Source: Photobacterium indicum
GTDB taxonomy: Bacteria > Pseudomonadota > Gammaproteobacteria > Enterobacterales > Vibrionaceae
NCBI RefSeq assembly: GCF_003026215.1
Contig: NZ_PYOC01000005.1
Location: 1 to 64,000, forward strand
Direction: 5' to 3'
Length of the DNA stretch: 64,000 bases
Below the pieces are notes generated by a model, which was not told where the DNA came from, ran no database searches, and saw nothing but the letters and a program-made list of their open reading frames with translations. A program made the translations under genes and the position numbers. Shown in pieces: positions 53,521 through 62,558 of the stretch; the first letter of the stretch is position 1; the number at the start of each line of letters is the position of its first letter.

Positions 53521-54519
53521 ATGCGTAAAATTCTTGCTGCATCACTTGTTTTAGCCACTGCGTCGTTCACCGTTTCTGCGGAAGAGTGTGGCAAAGTGAC
53601 CATCGCAGATATGAATTGGAATTCTGCAACATTAATTGCCAATGTGGATCGCTTTATCTTAGATCACGGCTATGGGTGTGATGCTGAATTGGTGCCGGGC
53701 GATACAATGCCAACAGGGGCATCTATGATCGAGAAAGGGCAGCCAGATATTGCGCCAGAATTCTGGAGTAACTCGATGAAAGCGGCTCTCGACAAAGGTG
53801 TTGAAGAAGGACGTATTCGTTATGCGGGGTCCAGCTTATCTGAAGGTGGTGAAGAAGGTTTTTGGGTGCCAGAGTATATGGTTAAGAAAGATCCGACTCT
53901 AGCCACTATTGAGGGTATCAAAGCCAACGCTAAACTGTTTAAGCACCCAGAAGACCCAGATAAATCTGCTTTTTTGACTTGCCCTGCTGGGTGGAACTGT
54001 CAGATCTCTGCGGGCAATTTATTCAATGCTCTAGAACTGGATAAATCTGGTTTTGATTTGATTGATCCGGGTTCAGGTGCTGGTTTATCGGGCTCGATTG
54101 CCAAAGCATATGAACGTGAAGAAGCATGGTTTGGTTATTATTGGGCTCCGACAGCTGTTTTGGGTAAATACAAAATGGTGAAAGTCGATTTTGGTTCTGG
54201 CGTTGATGAAAAGCAATTCAAAGACTGTACTACGAACGAAGATTGCTTAGATCCAAAAGTGACGATGTACCCACCATCCCCCGTCGATACTGTTGTGACA
54301 GAGACCTTTGCGAAGCGTGCTCCAGCTGCGATGGAATACCTATCTACACGAGCCTTTACCAATGCGAAAATGAATGCATTATTGGCATGGATGGAAGATA
54401 ACCAAGCTGATGGTGAGCTTGCCGCAGAACAATTTTTGAATGAAAACTCAGATATTTGGATGAAATGGGTAAGTCCTGAAACAGCGGACAAAGTGAAGAA
54501 AGCATTAGCTGATCTGTAA
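53521..54519 (+). CDS. proX: Glycine betaine/proline ABC transporter substrate-binding protein
   Basis: A 332-aa periplasmic protein with a signal peptide (MRKILAASLVLATASFTVSA) and an OpuAC/ProX-type domain: VTIADMNWNSATLIANVDRF, GDTMPTGASMIEKGQPDIAPEFW, GYYWAPTAV. Aromatic residues (W, F, Y) of these stretches would form the betaine cage. Two cysteine pairs could be disulfides. ATG 53521 has AAGGA 8 bases ahead, so the in-frame ATG at 53494 is not used. Osmoprotectant uptake fits a marine host. Confidence 0.9.
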   Translation: MRKILAASLVLATASFTVSAEECGKVTIADMNWNSATLIANVDRFILDHGYGCDAELVPGDTMPTGASMIEKGQPDIAPEFWSNSMKAALDKGVEEGRIRYAGSSLSEGGEEGFWVPEYMVKKDPTLATIEGIKANAKLFKHPEDPDKSAFLTCPAGWNCQISAGNLFNALELDKSGFDLIDPGSGAGLSGSIAKAYEREEAWFGYYWAPTAVLGKYKMVKVDFGSGVDEKQFKDCTTNEDCLDPKVTMYPPSPVDTVVTETFAKRAPAAMEYLSTRAFTNAKMNALLAWMEDNQADGELAAEQFLNENSDIWMKWVSPETADKVKKALADL

Positions 54520-54529
54520 ACCTTTATAG

Positions 54530-54556
54530 AGCCCGACAATTGACTGTCGGGCTTTT
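54530..54556 (+). terminator. Attenuating terminator between proX and proW
   Basis: AGCCCGACA pairs with TGTCGGGCTTTT, a hairpin 11 bases after proX. It likely lets only part of the transcripts continue to proW-proV, giving more binding protein than membrane parts. Confidence 0.82.
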
Positions 54557-54579
54557 GCATTTCTAGGGAAGAAATTGTT

Positions 54580-55470
54580 ATGTCAGATAAATCATGGTTA
54601 ACGGAAATTCCGCAGCTTGATCGTTATCAACTGCTCGAAATTCGTAAAACTCTCGATGGGGCTTACCGCTCCTTTTCTCGTGAATACGGTGACAATATCG
54701 AAGCCTTCTTCGACCCTCTGTTATCGTTCCTTATCTGGTTTGAAAAACTCTTATTAGGCACGCCATGGTGGATTGTTATTGGCGTGTTGGCTGGCTTTGC
54801 GTTTATGGCGAGCCGTTCTTGGAAATTAACCGTTGGTGTTGTTGTCGCCTTTTCACTCATTGGTGTGTTTGGGATGTGGGATAACACCATGCGTACTATG
54901 AGTATTATTTTAGTCTCAACTATGGTCGCCATTGGGGTGGGAATCCCCATTGGTATTGCAATGGCGCGATCCAATAGGGTGCAATCAGTTGTTACGCCGA
55001 TGCTCGATATTATGCAAACTATGCCCGCATTTGTGTATTTGATCCCAGTCGTTATGTTGTTGGGTATTGGTAAAATACCAGGTGTGATTGCCGTGGTGAT
55101 CTATGCAGTGCCGCCTGTTATTCGTCTGACTAACCTTGGTATTCGTTTAGTGGATGAAGAAGTGCTTGAGGCGGCCACAGCTTACGGAGCAAGCCCTATG
55201 CAGCGCTTATTTGGCGTGCAGATCCCGTTGGCTATGCCGAATATCATGGCGGGTATCAACCAAACTATCATGATGGCACTCGCCATGGTTGTTATCGCTT
55301 CAATGATAGGTGTTAAAGGATTAGGGCAACCTGTACTTAAATCAATTACTAACCAATACTTTACTTTAGGCTTACTTAACGGTTTAGCGATTGTGGCATT
55401 AGCCATCATTTTTGACCGTATTTCTCAGAGCTATGCAAAGCGTACCCAACAGCATTTAGGAGGTCGCTAA
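54580..55470 (+). CDS. proW: Glycine betaine ABC transporter permease
   Basis: A 296-aa inner-membrane permease of the OpuAB/ProW family. The coupling loop towards the ATPase is EAATAYGASPMQRLFGVQIPLAMPNIMAGI, with the expected EAA-G pattern, preceded by DIMQTMPAFVYLIPVVML. The stop is one base before the ProV start. It uses the ProX protein encoded upstream as the receptor. Confidence 0.93.
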   Translation: MSDKSWLTEIPQLDRYQLLEIRKTLDGAYRSFSREYGDNIEAFFDPLLSFLIWFEKLLLGTPWWIVIGVLAGFAFMASRSWKLTVGVVVAFSLIGVFGMWDNTMRTMSIILVSTMVAIGVGIPIGIAMARSNRVQSVVTPMLDIMQTMPAFVYLIPVVMLLGIGKIPGVIAVVIYAVPPVIRLTNLGIRLVDEEVLEAATAYGASPMQRLFGVQIPLAMPNIMAGINQTIMMALAMVVIASMIGVKGLGQPVLKSITNQYFTLGLLNGLAIVALAIIFDRISQSYAKRTQQHLGGR

Positions 55471-55471
55471 C

Positions 55472-56752
55472 ATGACGGATAAATCACAAACAACACCGCT
55501 TATTCGGGTTAAAAATCTGTATAAAGTATTTGGACCCAATGCGAAAGCCGTGTTGAAACAAGTGAAAGCAGGGAAATCGAAAGATAATATTTTGGCTGAA
55601 ACGGGTCACACCGTTGGGTTGTGTGATATCAATTTGGATATAAATCCTGGTGAGATCTTCGTTGTCATGGGCTTGTCGGGGTCGGGTAAATCGACGCTTA
55701 TTCGTCACTTTAACCGTTTGATTGATCCTACTGAAGGTGTGATTGAAATTGCGGGTACTGATGTGATGAGCCTAAATGAAAAAGGGCTACAAGATTTCCG
55801 CCGTCATAAAATGTCGATGGTATTCCAGCGTTTTGGATTGATGCCGCATCGTACTGTACTGCAAAACATCGGTTATGGTTTGCAAATTCAAGGCTTGAGT
55901 AAAAATGACTGGGAATCTCGCGCTCATGAATGGCTTGAAACCGTCGGCTTGGCTGGGTATGCAAAGCAGTATCCATCACAGTTATCGGGTGGACAGCAAC
56001 AGCGTGTGGGGTTAGCCCGTGCTTTATGTACTGATGCAGACATTTTGTTAATGGATGAAGCTTTTTCAGCGCTCGACCCACTGATTCGTAGTGAGATGCA
56101 AGATCAGCTTATTGAGCTACAAGAAAAGCTGCATAAAACGATCGTATTTATTACTCATGATTTAGATGAAGCACTGCGCTTGGGCGATAAAATTGCCATT
56201 TTACGTGATGGTGTATTGGTTCAGCAAGGTGAGCCAGTCGATATATTGTTGAACCCAGCTGATGATTACGTAGAAGCATTTGTTAAGGACGTTAACCGTG
56301 CACGTGCCTTGACGGTAGAAACAGTGATGAAACCACAAGTCGTGAGAATTTCGGCTGAAACAATTGGTGAAGCCGTCGCGGAAATGCGTAAAGCTAAAGA
56401 TGATTACGGTTACTTCATTAACGATGAGGGCTACCAAGGGGTTATCACGCAAGAAACGCTCGAAAATGTTGAGAAAGCAGATTATGGCAATGCGATTGAT
56501 GAATCTATGTTAGAAGACGTACCTTCAGTACAAACAGATGCATTGTTGGAAGCGGTGATTCCTGAAACACTAGAGAGCGATCACCCGTTACCAGTATTGA
56601 ATGCAGAGGGTGAAGTGGAAGGGCGATTGTCGCGTTCAACTTTAGCTGAAGTTCTGAGTGAACAAAGCACAGCATCTGACGAAGAGACTGATAGTGATAC
56701 AAAAAAGCCCTTTAATGATAAAGACGGAACATCGGATATTAAAGCAGCATAA
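55472..56752 (+). CDS. proV: Glycine betaine ABC transporter ATPase with CBS region
   Basis: A 426-aa ATPase of the OpuAA/ProV type. Walker A GLSGSGKST (near residue 70), signature LSGGQQQRVGLARAL, Walker B ILLMDEAFSALDP and switch His in FITHDLDEAL. The C-terminal part (about 280-400) has CBS-like sequence (VMKPQVVRISAET, LPVLNAEGEVEGRLSR), which in OpuA senses ionic strength. A polar Asp/Glu/Lys-rich tail follows. The gene order here is X-W-V, reversed from E. coli proVWX. Confidence 0.94.
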   Translation: MTDKSQTTPLIRVKNLYKVFGPNAKAVLKQVKAGKSKDNILAETGHTVGLCDINLDINPGEIFVVMGLSGSGKSTLIRHFNRLIDPTEGVIEIAGTDVMSLNEKGLQDFRRHKMSMVFQRFGLMPHRTVLQNIGYGLQIQGLSKNDWESRAHEWLETVGLAGYAKQYPSQLSGGQQQRVGLARALCTDADILLMDEAFSALDPLIRSEMQDQLIELQEKLHKTIVFITHDLDEALRLGDKIAILRDGVLVQQGEPVDILLNPADDYVEAFVKDVNRARALTVETVMKPQVVRISAETIGEAVAEMRKAKDDYGYFINDEGYQGVITQETLENVEKADYGNAIDESMLEDVPSVQTDALLEAVIPETLESDHPLPVLNAEGEVEGRLSRSTLAEVLSEQSTASDEETDSDTKKPFNDKDGTSDIKAA

Positions 56753-56785
56753 AGTTACTTAGATATATTTCTCAATAAACATACT

Positions 56786-56823
56786 AAAACGCCTCTGTTC
56801 GTTACTCGGACAGAGGCGTTTTT
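56786..56823. terminator. Bidirectional terminator after proV
   Basis: AAAACGCCTCTGT pairs with ACAGAGGCGTTTTT, flanked by A- and T-runs, between proV and the convergent LysR gene. Confidence 0.9.
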
Positions 56824-56852
56824 CTTTGTGTATGATACCAAATCCATTAAAT

Positions 56853-57749
56853 TTACGCGCTATGTTGCGAGCGCTGTATTTCTTCATCGACCCAATGCAA
56901 CAGTTGTTTGATAGCACGTGAAAGCACTTGGTTTTGACGAACAATGTATCCTAGGCTGGTGGTTGGGAAGTCGGGTAGCGGGGTTATGGTTGTTTGAAGG
57001 TTTAGCTTCGGGTGCAGAGAAAAAGCAGGAACGATCGCAACACCAAAACCAGCCTCTGCCCAGTCGATTTGTGCATCAACACTGCCAACTTCCATGACGC
57101 GATAGCTGGGTAATTGCAGGCTTGGCAGTGCCAAATCAATCAAGTCACGCGTTCTGGTATCGTGCCCTAATAGAATTAGGGTGGGCTCTTCTTGCTGTTG
57201 CCCTGTTTGTTGTACACTGCCTTGTTGCCATTGTTTTAACCCATTACCTAATGCACACCATTTCACCTGATGTAATTCAGTGAAGTGGAGTGGCTGGCTT
57301 TCTTTTTGTGCGATAACAAAACCAAGATCTGCTTTTGCACTTTTCACTAAGTCGGCTGCTTGGGCTGAGGTCGTGTTGAGTAACGATAGGTCAATGCCTG
57401 GGTATTCTTTTTTGAATGATTGAAAAGGCGAGATCAATAATAAACGGGAAATGATGTCACTAGCGGCTAAGGTCAATGTGCCTTGGCTTAAATCATTGAT
57501 GGCATTCAAATCAGCCTGACAAGTCTGCAATTCCATTAAGGTATTTTGTGCACTTTGCAGTAAACGTTCGCCCGCTTGGGTCAATCTAAATGGATTTCGT
57601 TCAATCAGTTTTACATGCGTACTCTTCTCTAACTGTTTGATATGAAGGCTAACATTAGGCTGAGTCATATGCAGTTTAATGGCTGTTTTACCAAAATGTT
57701 CAAGCTTGGCCAGGGTAACAAATGTGTTTAACCAATGGATATCTAGCAT
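56853..57749 (-). CDS. LysR-type regulator divergent from purA-like gene
   Basis: A 298-aa LysR protein (N-terminal HTH: FVTLAKLEHFGKTAIKLHMT, QPNVSLHIKQLEK) with a glutamine-rich loop (GSVQQTGQQQEEP) in the effector domain. It is divergent from the purA-type gene with a 137-base gap, the classic set-up for control of its neighbour. The effector is unknown; a nucleotide or amino acid is possible given the neighbour. Confidence 0.86.
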   Translation of the reverse strand: MLDIHWLNTFVTLAKLEHFGKTAIKLHMTQPNVSLHIKQLEKSTHVKLIERNPFRLTQAGERLLQSAQNTLMELQTCQADLNAINDLSQGTLTLAASDIISRLLLISPFQSFKKEYPGIDLSLLNTTSAQAADLVKSAKADLGFVIAQKESQPLHFTELHQVKWCALGNGLKQWQQGSVQQTGQQQEEPTLILLGHDTRTRDLIDLALPSLQLPSYRVMEVGSVDAQIDWAEAGFGVAIVPAFSLHPKLNLQTTITPLPDFPTTSLGYIVRQNQVLSRAIKQLLHWVDEEIQRSQHSA

Positions 57750-57886
57750 GTGACTACCTATCTGTTATTTGAACATCTGCACCATAATCCCATATGGAAT
57801 TCTTATCAAGGTGATAATTATAATTAATTTTTCATATTCAATCTTAAGGAATAGGATAGGCACTTCGCTTTTGAGGAGAATGAATC

Positions 57887-59143
57887 ATGTCGTCTATTGT
57901 TGTTGTTGGTGCTAACTGGGGTGATGAAGGTAAAGGTCGTATCGTAGATTATTTGGCAGGTGATGCATCTGCAAGTATTCGCTTTCAAGGCGGTAACAAT
58001 GCTGGCCATACCGTTGTTAATGACTTCGGAACATTTAAATTACACCAACTGCCAAGCGGCGTGTTCAATCCCGACTGCATTGCGGTGCTAGGTCCTGGCA
58101 TGGTGATAAGCCCTGCGCCTTTAACTGAAGAATTAGCAGAAGTTAAAGCTGCCGGCGTAAATGTTAAAATGTGCATTTCCGACCGTGCAACACTTTGTCT
58201 TCCACTCCATGCTATTGAAGATACGCTAGAAGAAGAGCGTTTAGGTGATGGCGCATATGGTTCAACACGTCAGGGCATAGCACCCGCTTATGGCGACCGA
58301 GTAATGAAAAAAGGTATCTTGGTCGGTTGGCTTAAGCAACCAGAAGTATTACTTGAGCGCATTAAGTTCATGTTAGATTGGAAATTACCACAACTTAAAG
58401 CCTTGTACCCGTCATTTGAATTTAGCCAAACGGCAGAAGAAATGACAGAATGGTTATTAGAAGTGTCAGCACCTTGGCAAGATGCTATTTGTAACGTTAC
58501 AGAGCCGCTAAAAGCCTTACAAGCGCAAGATAAAGGGTTATTGTTCGAAGCCCAGCTTGGTGCTGGTCGTGACCTTGTATTTGGTGAATATCCTTGGACA
58601 ACATCATCAAATGTGACTGCTGCTTATGCCGGTATTGGTAGTGGTTTGCCTGCGTTACGTCCTGAGCGTGTTATTGCTGTTGCCAAGTCATTTAGTTCAT
58701 CTGTGGGTACTGGTACGCTAATTACAGCAATGGCTGAACAGGATAACTTCCGTGAAGCTGCTAACGAATATGGTGCAGTAACTGGTCGTCCACGTGATAT
58801 GGGCTATTTTGATGCAGTAGCAACACGTAATGGTGTTGATCTGCAGGCTGCGACAGAGGTTGCTTTAACTAAAATTGACTGCCTAAGCGGCATGGCAGAT
58901 CTTAAGATTTGTGTTGCTTATGATGGTGAACACTGTGAAAACCCAATCTGGCCTCAAACCGCAACTCTTGCGCCAATCTACGAGCAATTAGAAGCTTGGG
59001 ATGAAGATATTACAGGCTGCCGTACATTTGAAAGCTTGCCATTAGCCGCACAGAAATATGTATTACGTATTGAAGAACTAATGGGTGTACCTGTGAAGAT
59101 GGTATCTGTCGGACCAGAGCGTGATCAAATGATCAATCGCTAG
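57887..59143 (+). CDS. purA: Adenylosuccinate synthetase, divergent PurA paralogue
   Basis: A 418-aa GTP-dependent ligase that joins IMP and aspartate to adenylosuccinate. The P-loop is GANWGDEGKGR with the catalytic Asp retained, then QGGNNAGHTVV with the catalytic His, GSTRQGIAPAYGDR for IMP, and a C-terminal guanine-binding TKIDCLSG. Many positions differ from the housekeeping enzyme (e.g. LFEAQLGAGRDLVFGEYPW, where the usual form has EGAQG and DIDHGTYP). The short, divergent form under a divergent LysR gene suggests a second purA with a special role, perhaps inhibitor-resistant. GAGGAG precedes the ATG. Confidence 0.86.
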   Translation: MSSIVVVGANWGDEGKGRIVDYLAGDASASIRFQGGNNAGHTVVNDFGTFKLHQLPSGVFNPDCIAVLGPGMVISPAPLTEELAEVKAAGVNVKMCISDRATLCLPLHAIEDTLEEERLGDGAYGSTRQGIAPAYGDRVMKKGILVGWLKQPEVLLERIKFMLDWKLPQLKALYPSFEFSQTAEEMTEWLLEVSAPWQDAICNVTEPLKALQAQDKGLLFEAQLGAGRDLVFGEYPWTTSSNVTAAYAGIGSGLPALRPERVIAVAKSFSSSVGTGTLITAMAEQDNFREAANEYGAVTGRPRDMGYFDAVATRNGVDLQAATEVALTKIDCLSGMADLKICVAYDGEHCENPIWPQTATLAPIYEQLEAWDEDITGCRTFESLPLAAQKYVLRIEELMGVPVKMVSVGPERDQMINR

Positions 59144-59167
59144 ATCGGTATTACTGTTTATAAATAT

Positions 59168-59197
59168 AAAAAAGCTGTGAATATTCACGGCTTTTTT
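59168..59197 (+). terminator. Terminator after the purA-type gene
   Basis: AAAAAGC(T)GTGAAT pairs with ATTCACGGCTTTTTT, hairpin with T-run 25 bases after the stop codon. Confidence 0.87.
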
Positions 59198-59718
59198 GTT
59201 TCATGCTTTTGCAATTACACAATAAAAATCACTATTGTTGATGATCTGCTAACCTGATATTGGTACACGGTATGAATATCGTGATCAACTTATCAATATT
59301 TAACAAAATACCAATGAATATAAAAGGAGGTGGTTGAGATAATATTCACTAGTGACGAATCAATCATAAAAAATAGACCGCCTAAGTGAGATTGTGTGAA
59401 AAAAGCTGGATATTTAATCGAATAATGAATAGTTCTAATTAACTCAGACTGTTTCTAGTGATGATATATCTTGATATTTGTCACATTTCCGACATTTCTT
59501 TTACCCTACTATAGCGACATATTAATTACGCAAGCATTTAGAATGATTAATTGATTTTTAACTGCAAGGTTACAAAATAATTAATAACAACGTTTTTGTG
59601 ATAGGTTAAATTCATTATAAAAATAATTAACTTATAAAGTGACAGTGATTACTAAAGTTAATATTTAATGGAATAAACATTCAAATATAATAATTAAAAT
59701 ATAGAGAGATACGATCAT
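59198..59718. other. AT-rich upstream region of carbamate kinase, with an FNR-like site
   Basis: About 520 AT-rich bases without a gene. TTGATATTTGTCAC at 59471-59484 matches the FNR consensus at 8 of 10 positions. ATGGAATAAACATTCAAAT near 59668 faintly resembles an ArgR box. Both would fit anaerobic, arginine-linked control of arcC, but neither is strong. Confidence 0.4.
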
Positions 59719-60648
59719 ATGCGCATAGTATTAGCATTAGGCGGCAATGCCTTATTGGCAAGAGGCCAAGCATTAACTGCCGAGAATCAACGTAAGAATA
59801 TTATACAATCAGCAGCAAGTATTGCAGCAATAGCTAAAGAGCATGAGATTGTCGTTGTGCACGGAAATGGACCTCAGGTAGGTTTATTAATGGAGCAGAA
59901 CTCAGCATATCAAGAGTACTCGCCTGAAACTACACCATATCCTATGGATGTGTTAGGTTCGCAGACATGCGGTATGGTTGGCTATATGCTGCAACAAGAA
60001 TTACGTAACGTTGATGATTCTTTAGCGATAGCGACCTTGGTTACACAGACAGAAGTTAGTAAATCAGACCCTGCATTTGCAAACCCAACGAAGTTTGTTG
60101 GTCCTGTATATACAGCAGAGCGCGCTGAAGAGATCATGGCGTCATCACCAATGATGTTCAAACCTGATGGAGAATACTATCGTCGCGTTGTTCCATCACC
60201 AATGCCAAAAGATATTGTTGAATTACAACAGATTGAAACCTTATTACAAGCGGGTAATTTAGTCATCGCTTGTGGTGGTGGTGGGGTTCCTGTCAGTATT
60301 GAAGACAGAAAAAGCACTGGGGTTGAATGTGTTATCGATAAAGATCTGACTGCAGAGTTGTTAGCAGAAAAACTCGATGCTGATTTATTTATCATTTTAA
60401 CGGATGGTTCAATCTACCGTAATTATGGAAAAGAAGATCAAGCTGAAATGAAACAGGCAACGCCTGCTGGTTTATCTGAATTTACTTTCCCTGCTGGTTC
60501 TATGGGGCCAAAGATCGATGCTGTTTGTAAGTTCGTGGAAACAGGACGAGGTAATTCAGCCATTGGTTCTCTATTTGACTTAGATAAAATATTGAAGAAT
60601 GAAGCTGGTACATTAGTGACTCAAGGTGAAGGCATTATCTATTATTAA
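59719..60648 (+). CDS. arcC: Carbamate kinase
   Basis: A 309-aa enzyme that makes ATP from carbamoyl phosphate and ADP. Family motifs: LALGGNALL at the N-terminus, VVVHGNGPQVG, VIACGGGGVPV, VIDKDLTAELLA and LTDGS. Length is normal. arcA and arcB are not adjacent, so it is a lone gene here; carbamoyl phosphate could come from an arginine deiminase pathway elsewhere or from purine/allantoin breakdown. The long AT-rich upstream region suggests complex regulation. Confidence 0.94.
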   Translation: MRIVLALGGNALLARGQALTAENQRKNIIQSAASIAAIAKEHEIVVVHGNGPQVGLLMEQNSAYQEYSPETTPYPMDVLGSQTCGMVGYMLQQELRNVDDSLAIATLVTQTEVSKSDPAFANPTKFVGPVYTAERAEEIMASSPMMFKPDGEYYRRVVPSPMPKDIVELQQIETLLQAGNLVIACGGGGVPVSIEDRKSTGVECVIDKDLTAELLAEKLDADLFIILTDGSIYRNYGKEDQAEMKQATPAGLSEFTFPAGSMGPKIDAVCKFVETGRGNSAIGSLFDLDKILKNEAGTLVTQGEGIIYY

Positions 60649-60740
60649 TAATAGATAATCTTCTGCTTGAAAAATAAACACTGCTTGCTTGAACTTTTAT
60701 TTTAAGGTTAAGCAGGCAGTATTAATTTGTTCTGTATAAA

Positions 60741-60763
60741 TATACCCAGGTTACCTTGAGTAT
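60741..60763. repeat. Short inverted repeat related to the 28144 element
   Basis: TATACCCAGGTTACCTTGAGTAT shares the TATACCCA-G-TTACCT core with the 266-bp element ends. It lies behind arcC and may act as a transcript end. Confidence 0.55.
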
Positions 60764-61296
60764 CACAATAAAATTTAAGTGAATTTTGCAGCCATATTTT
60801 TAGCGTTGTAATTTTTAAGATTAATTGACCTATCGTTTACAAGACCGTGTAGGGCTGCGACGTGCACTTATTTTGAGTACAGTAATGATCAATCTCCGCC
60901 ATGTTGGTTATGACTTCTGGTGTGATTACAGGTTGTGGTATCGGTTTTGGGTATGCGTGTCTTAGCCCATCAGCAATGAGATAATTCCACCTGTCGGCGA
61001 AAGGGTTAGTAAATGGTGTTATCACGGCAGGCTTTGCTGGAAAACCCGTCTGAGATATTTTTTGTGTTCAATTGAAAATAACGCTTTACATGAACTGATA
61101 GTCTGGTATTATTCGTCTCGCTCTGTTGTTCAGGGTTATTAATGCAACATAAGTAAAAGTTAAACCCTAAGATACATTTGCTTTCAGTTTTTGTCCTCAG
61201 TGTTTCCCTTAGCTTCACGTAACATTTAATAATTCAACTTCTTGGCAATATCGCAACTCTGCGAATTTTTTAATGAATTTTTATAAGGGACATATT
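60764..61296. other. Spacer and probable long leader of the cold-shock gene
   Basis: About 530 bases. A 62-codon minus-strand ORF (60837-61025, GTG start) has no ribosome site and no recognisable family and is not called. The 150 or so bases before the cold-shock gene are typical of the long 5' leaders of cspA-type genes, which fold differently in the cold, but no defined element could be confirmed by eye. Confidence 0.4.
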
Positions 61297-61506
61297 ATGT
61301 CTAATACAACTGGTATCGTAAAGTGGTTTAACGAAGAGAAAGGTTTCGGTTTCATTACTCAAGACAACGGCGGCGCTGACGTATTCGTTCACTTCCGTGC
61401 TATCGCTTCAGAGGGTTTCAAAACTCTTGCTGAAGGTCAAAAGGTTTCTTTTGAAGTTGAACAAGGCCAGAAAGGTCTTCAAGCTGCAAACGTTGTAGCT
61501 TTATAA
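61297..61506 (+). CDS. cspA: Cold-shock protein, CspA family
   Basis: A 69-aa nucleic-acid-binding protein with both RNA-binding motifs: KGFGFI (RNP1-like) and DVFVHF (RNP2-like), preceded by GIVKWFNEE. It binds single-stranded RNA and melts structure in the cold. The frame is open from 61273, but ATG 61297 with AAGGGA upstream gives the usual MSNTTG start. A terminator follows. Confidence 0.95.
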
Positions 61507-61528
61507 TTAGAAGATTTATTCTTCGAAG

Positions 61529-61554
61529 TAATGCTGGCTTATAGCCAGCATTTA
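61529..61554 (+). terminator. Terminator after cspA
   Basis: AATGCTGGCT pairs with AGCCAGCATT around a 2-4 base loop, 23 bases after the stop codon. Confidence 0.82.
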
Positions 61555-61774
61555 TTTACGATTGCTCAGTGTAAAACAATGATCAATCGTAAATAACAGG
61601 CCTAAAAGTAGACCTATTTAAATGTAATACAACCGTGTGCAATAAGAAACATTTCCAACATCTGCCTCATCAGTTCATGTCTAGAAGTTTCCTTTCGTAT
61701 AATTACATCAAATAAGTAAATCGTTTCAGGCTCCATGCATATTGATGCAAAATTATATTGAAAAGGGTACAAAC

Positions 61775-61855
61775 ATGTCTAAATCATCAGGCAGAAAGCG
61801 TTTTTGGTTTCAGCAAACACGTGAAACAGATCAGATTATTGTTAAAAAAGCATAA
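61775..61855 (+). CDS. Small basic protein, 26 aa
   Basis: The ORF encodes a very basic peptide starting MSKSSGRKRFWFQQ and ending VKKA. AGGG lies 8 bases before the ATG, and a strong terminator follows 20 bases after the stop, so it has the layout of a complete small gene. No family is recognised. The basic and aromatic content would suit RNA, ribosome or membrane-surface binding. Confidence 0.6.
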   Translation: MSKSSGRKRFWFQQTRETDQIIVKKA

Positions 61856-61874
61856 TACTGAATCAAAGAATTCT

Positions 61875-61904
61875 AAAAGGCTACCTATATAGGTAGCCTT
61901 TTTT
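61875..61904. terminator. Terminator after the 26-codon ORF
   Basis: AAAAGGCTACCTATATAGGTAGCCTTTTTT, a 12-bp near-perfect stem with A-run and T-run; works in both directions and may also serve the minus-strand DUF3429 gene. Confidence 0.92.
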
Positions 61905-61968
61905 CGTTTACGGCTATTTTTTCTATCCTTAATAGTCGGCGAATTTATGAGTGTTGAAACGATGAGGT

Positions 61969-62418
61969 TTAACTTACCAGTACGATAAGATGCATACAGC
62001 CCACACATGCTGTTAATCGGTTACGTAATTGTTGGTAATTTTTCGGTTTTTCTTCATGTTCTGTTTCTCTTATTTTCATTTCAGAAAACCATACCGCCAC
62101 GAAACCAAACAATAGTACCAGAATTGAAATTACATACACTTCAGGCGAATGTAGTAGTGTTCCCCAAGCAATCAAGGCGAAAAGGAGACTTAAAATTAAT
62201 GCATTGCGGCTTAGGGAGTGTTTTATGTGATCAATCGCATTTCCCCATAGTACACCTGAAAGAAAACTTAAAATAACGGCGCTGTACGCAATAAATACAG
62301 TTGTAGGGGCAAGGCTGAAAAGTGTCTTATCGAACCAAATACACACAATACTGAGCGCAAAAGGAAGAAGGCCAGTATAGCCTAAAATAACCATGATCTT
62401 ATCGGGAGATGTCTTCAT
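61969..62418 (-). CDS. DUF3429 family membrane protein
   Basis: About 149 residues with four to five hydrophobic segments (ILGYTGLLPFALSIVCIW at the start; FIAYSAVILSFLSGVLWG next), matching the DUF3429 type of small inner-membrane proteins of unknown role. The FLSG-WG pattern in the second helix pair is typical. ATG 62418 is preferred over GTG 62463, though neither has a strong ribosome site. Confidence 0.75.
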   Translation of the reverse strand: MKTSPDKIMVILGYTGLLPFALSIVCIWFDKTLFSLAPTTVFIAYSAVILSFLSGVLWGNAIDHIKHSLSRNALILSLLFALIAWGTLLHSPEVYVISILVLLFGFVAVWFSEMKIRETEHEEKPKNYQQLRNRLTACVGCMHLIVLVS

Positions 62419-62558
62419 TATATGTGCTCGAAAAATGAAAGAGGTACTTCTAGTATTAGTCACAGGTACGAACTTGCATAAAGAAAAGAGCGATTACAAA
62501 AATAGTTTTAATGGAGATCCAAACGATAAAGAGAAATTACCCTCTCAAAGGAAATCAT

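Noticed and set aside
57887..59143. The PurA-like protein as phage-type PurZ (2-aminoadenine pathway).
   Set aside because: PurZ lacks the catalytic Asp of GDEGKG and is shorter; this protein keeps it and has full length.
60837..61025. A 62-codon minus-strand ORF with GTG start before cspA.
   Set aside because: No ribosome site, no recognisable family, and it overlaps the likely promoter or leader region of cspA.
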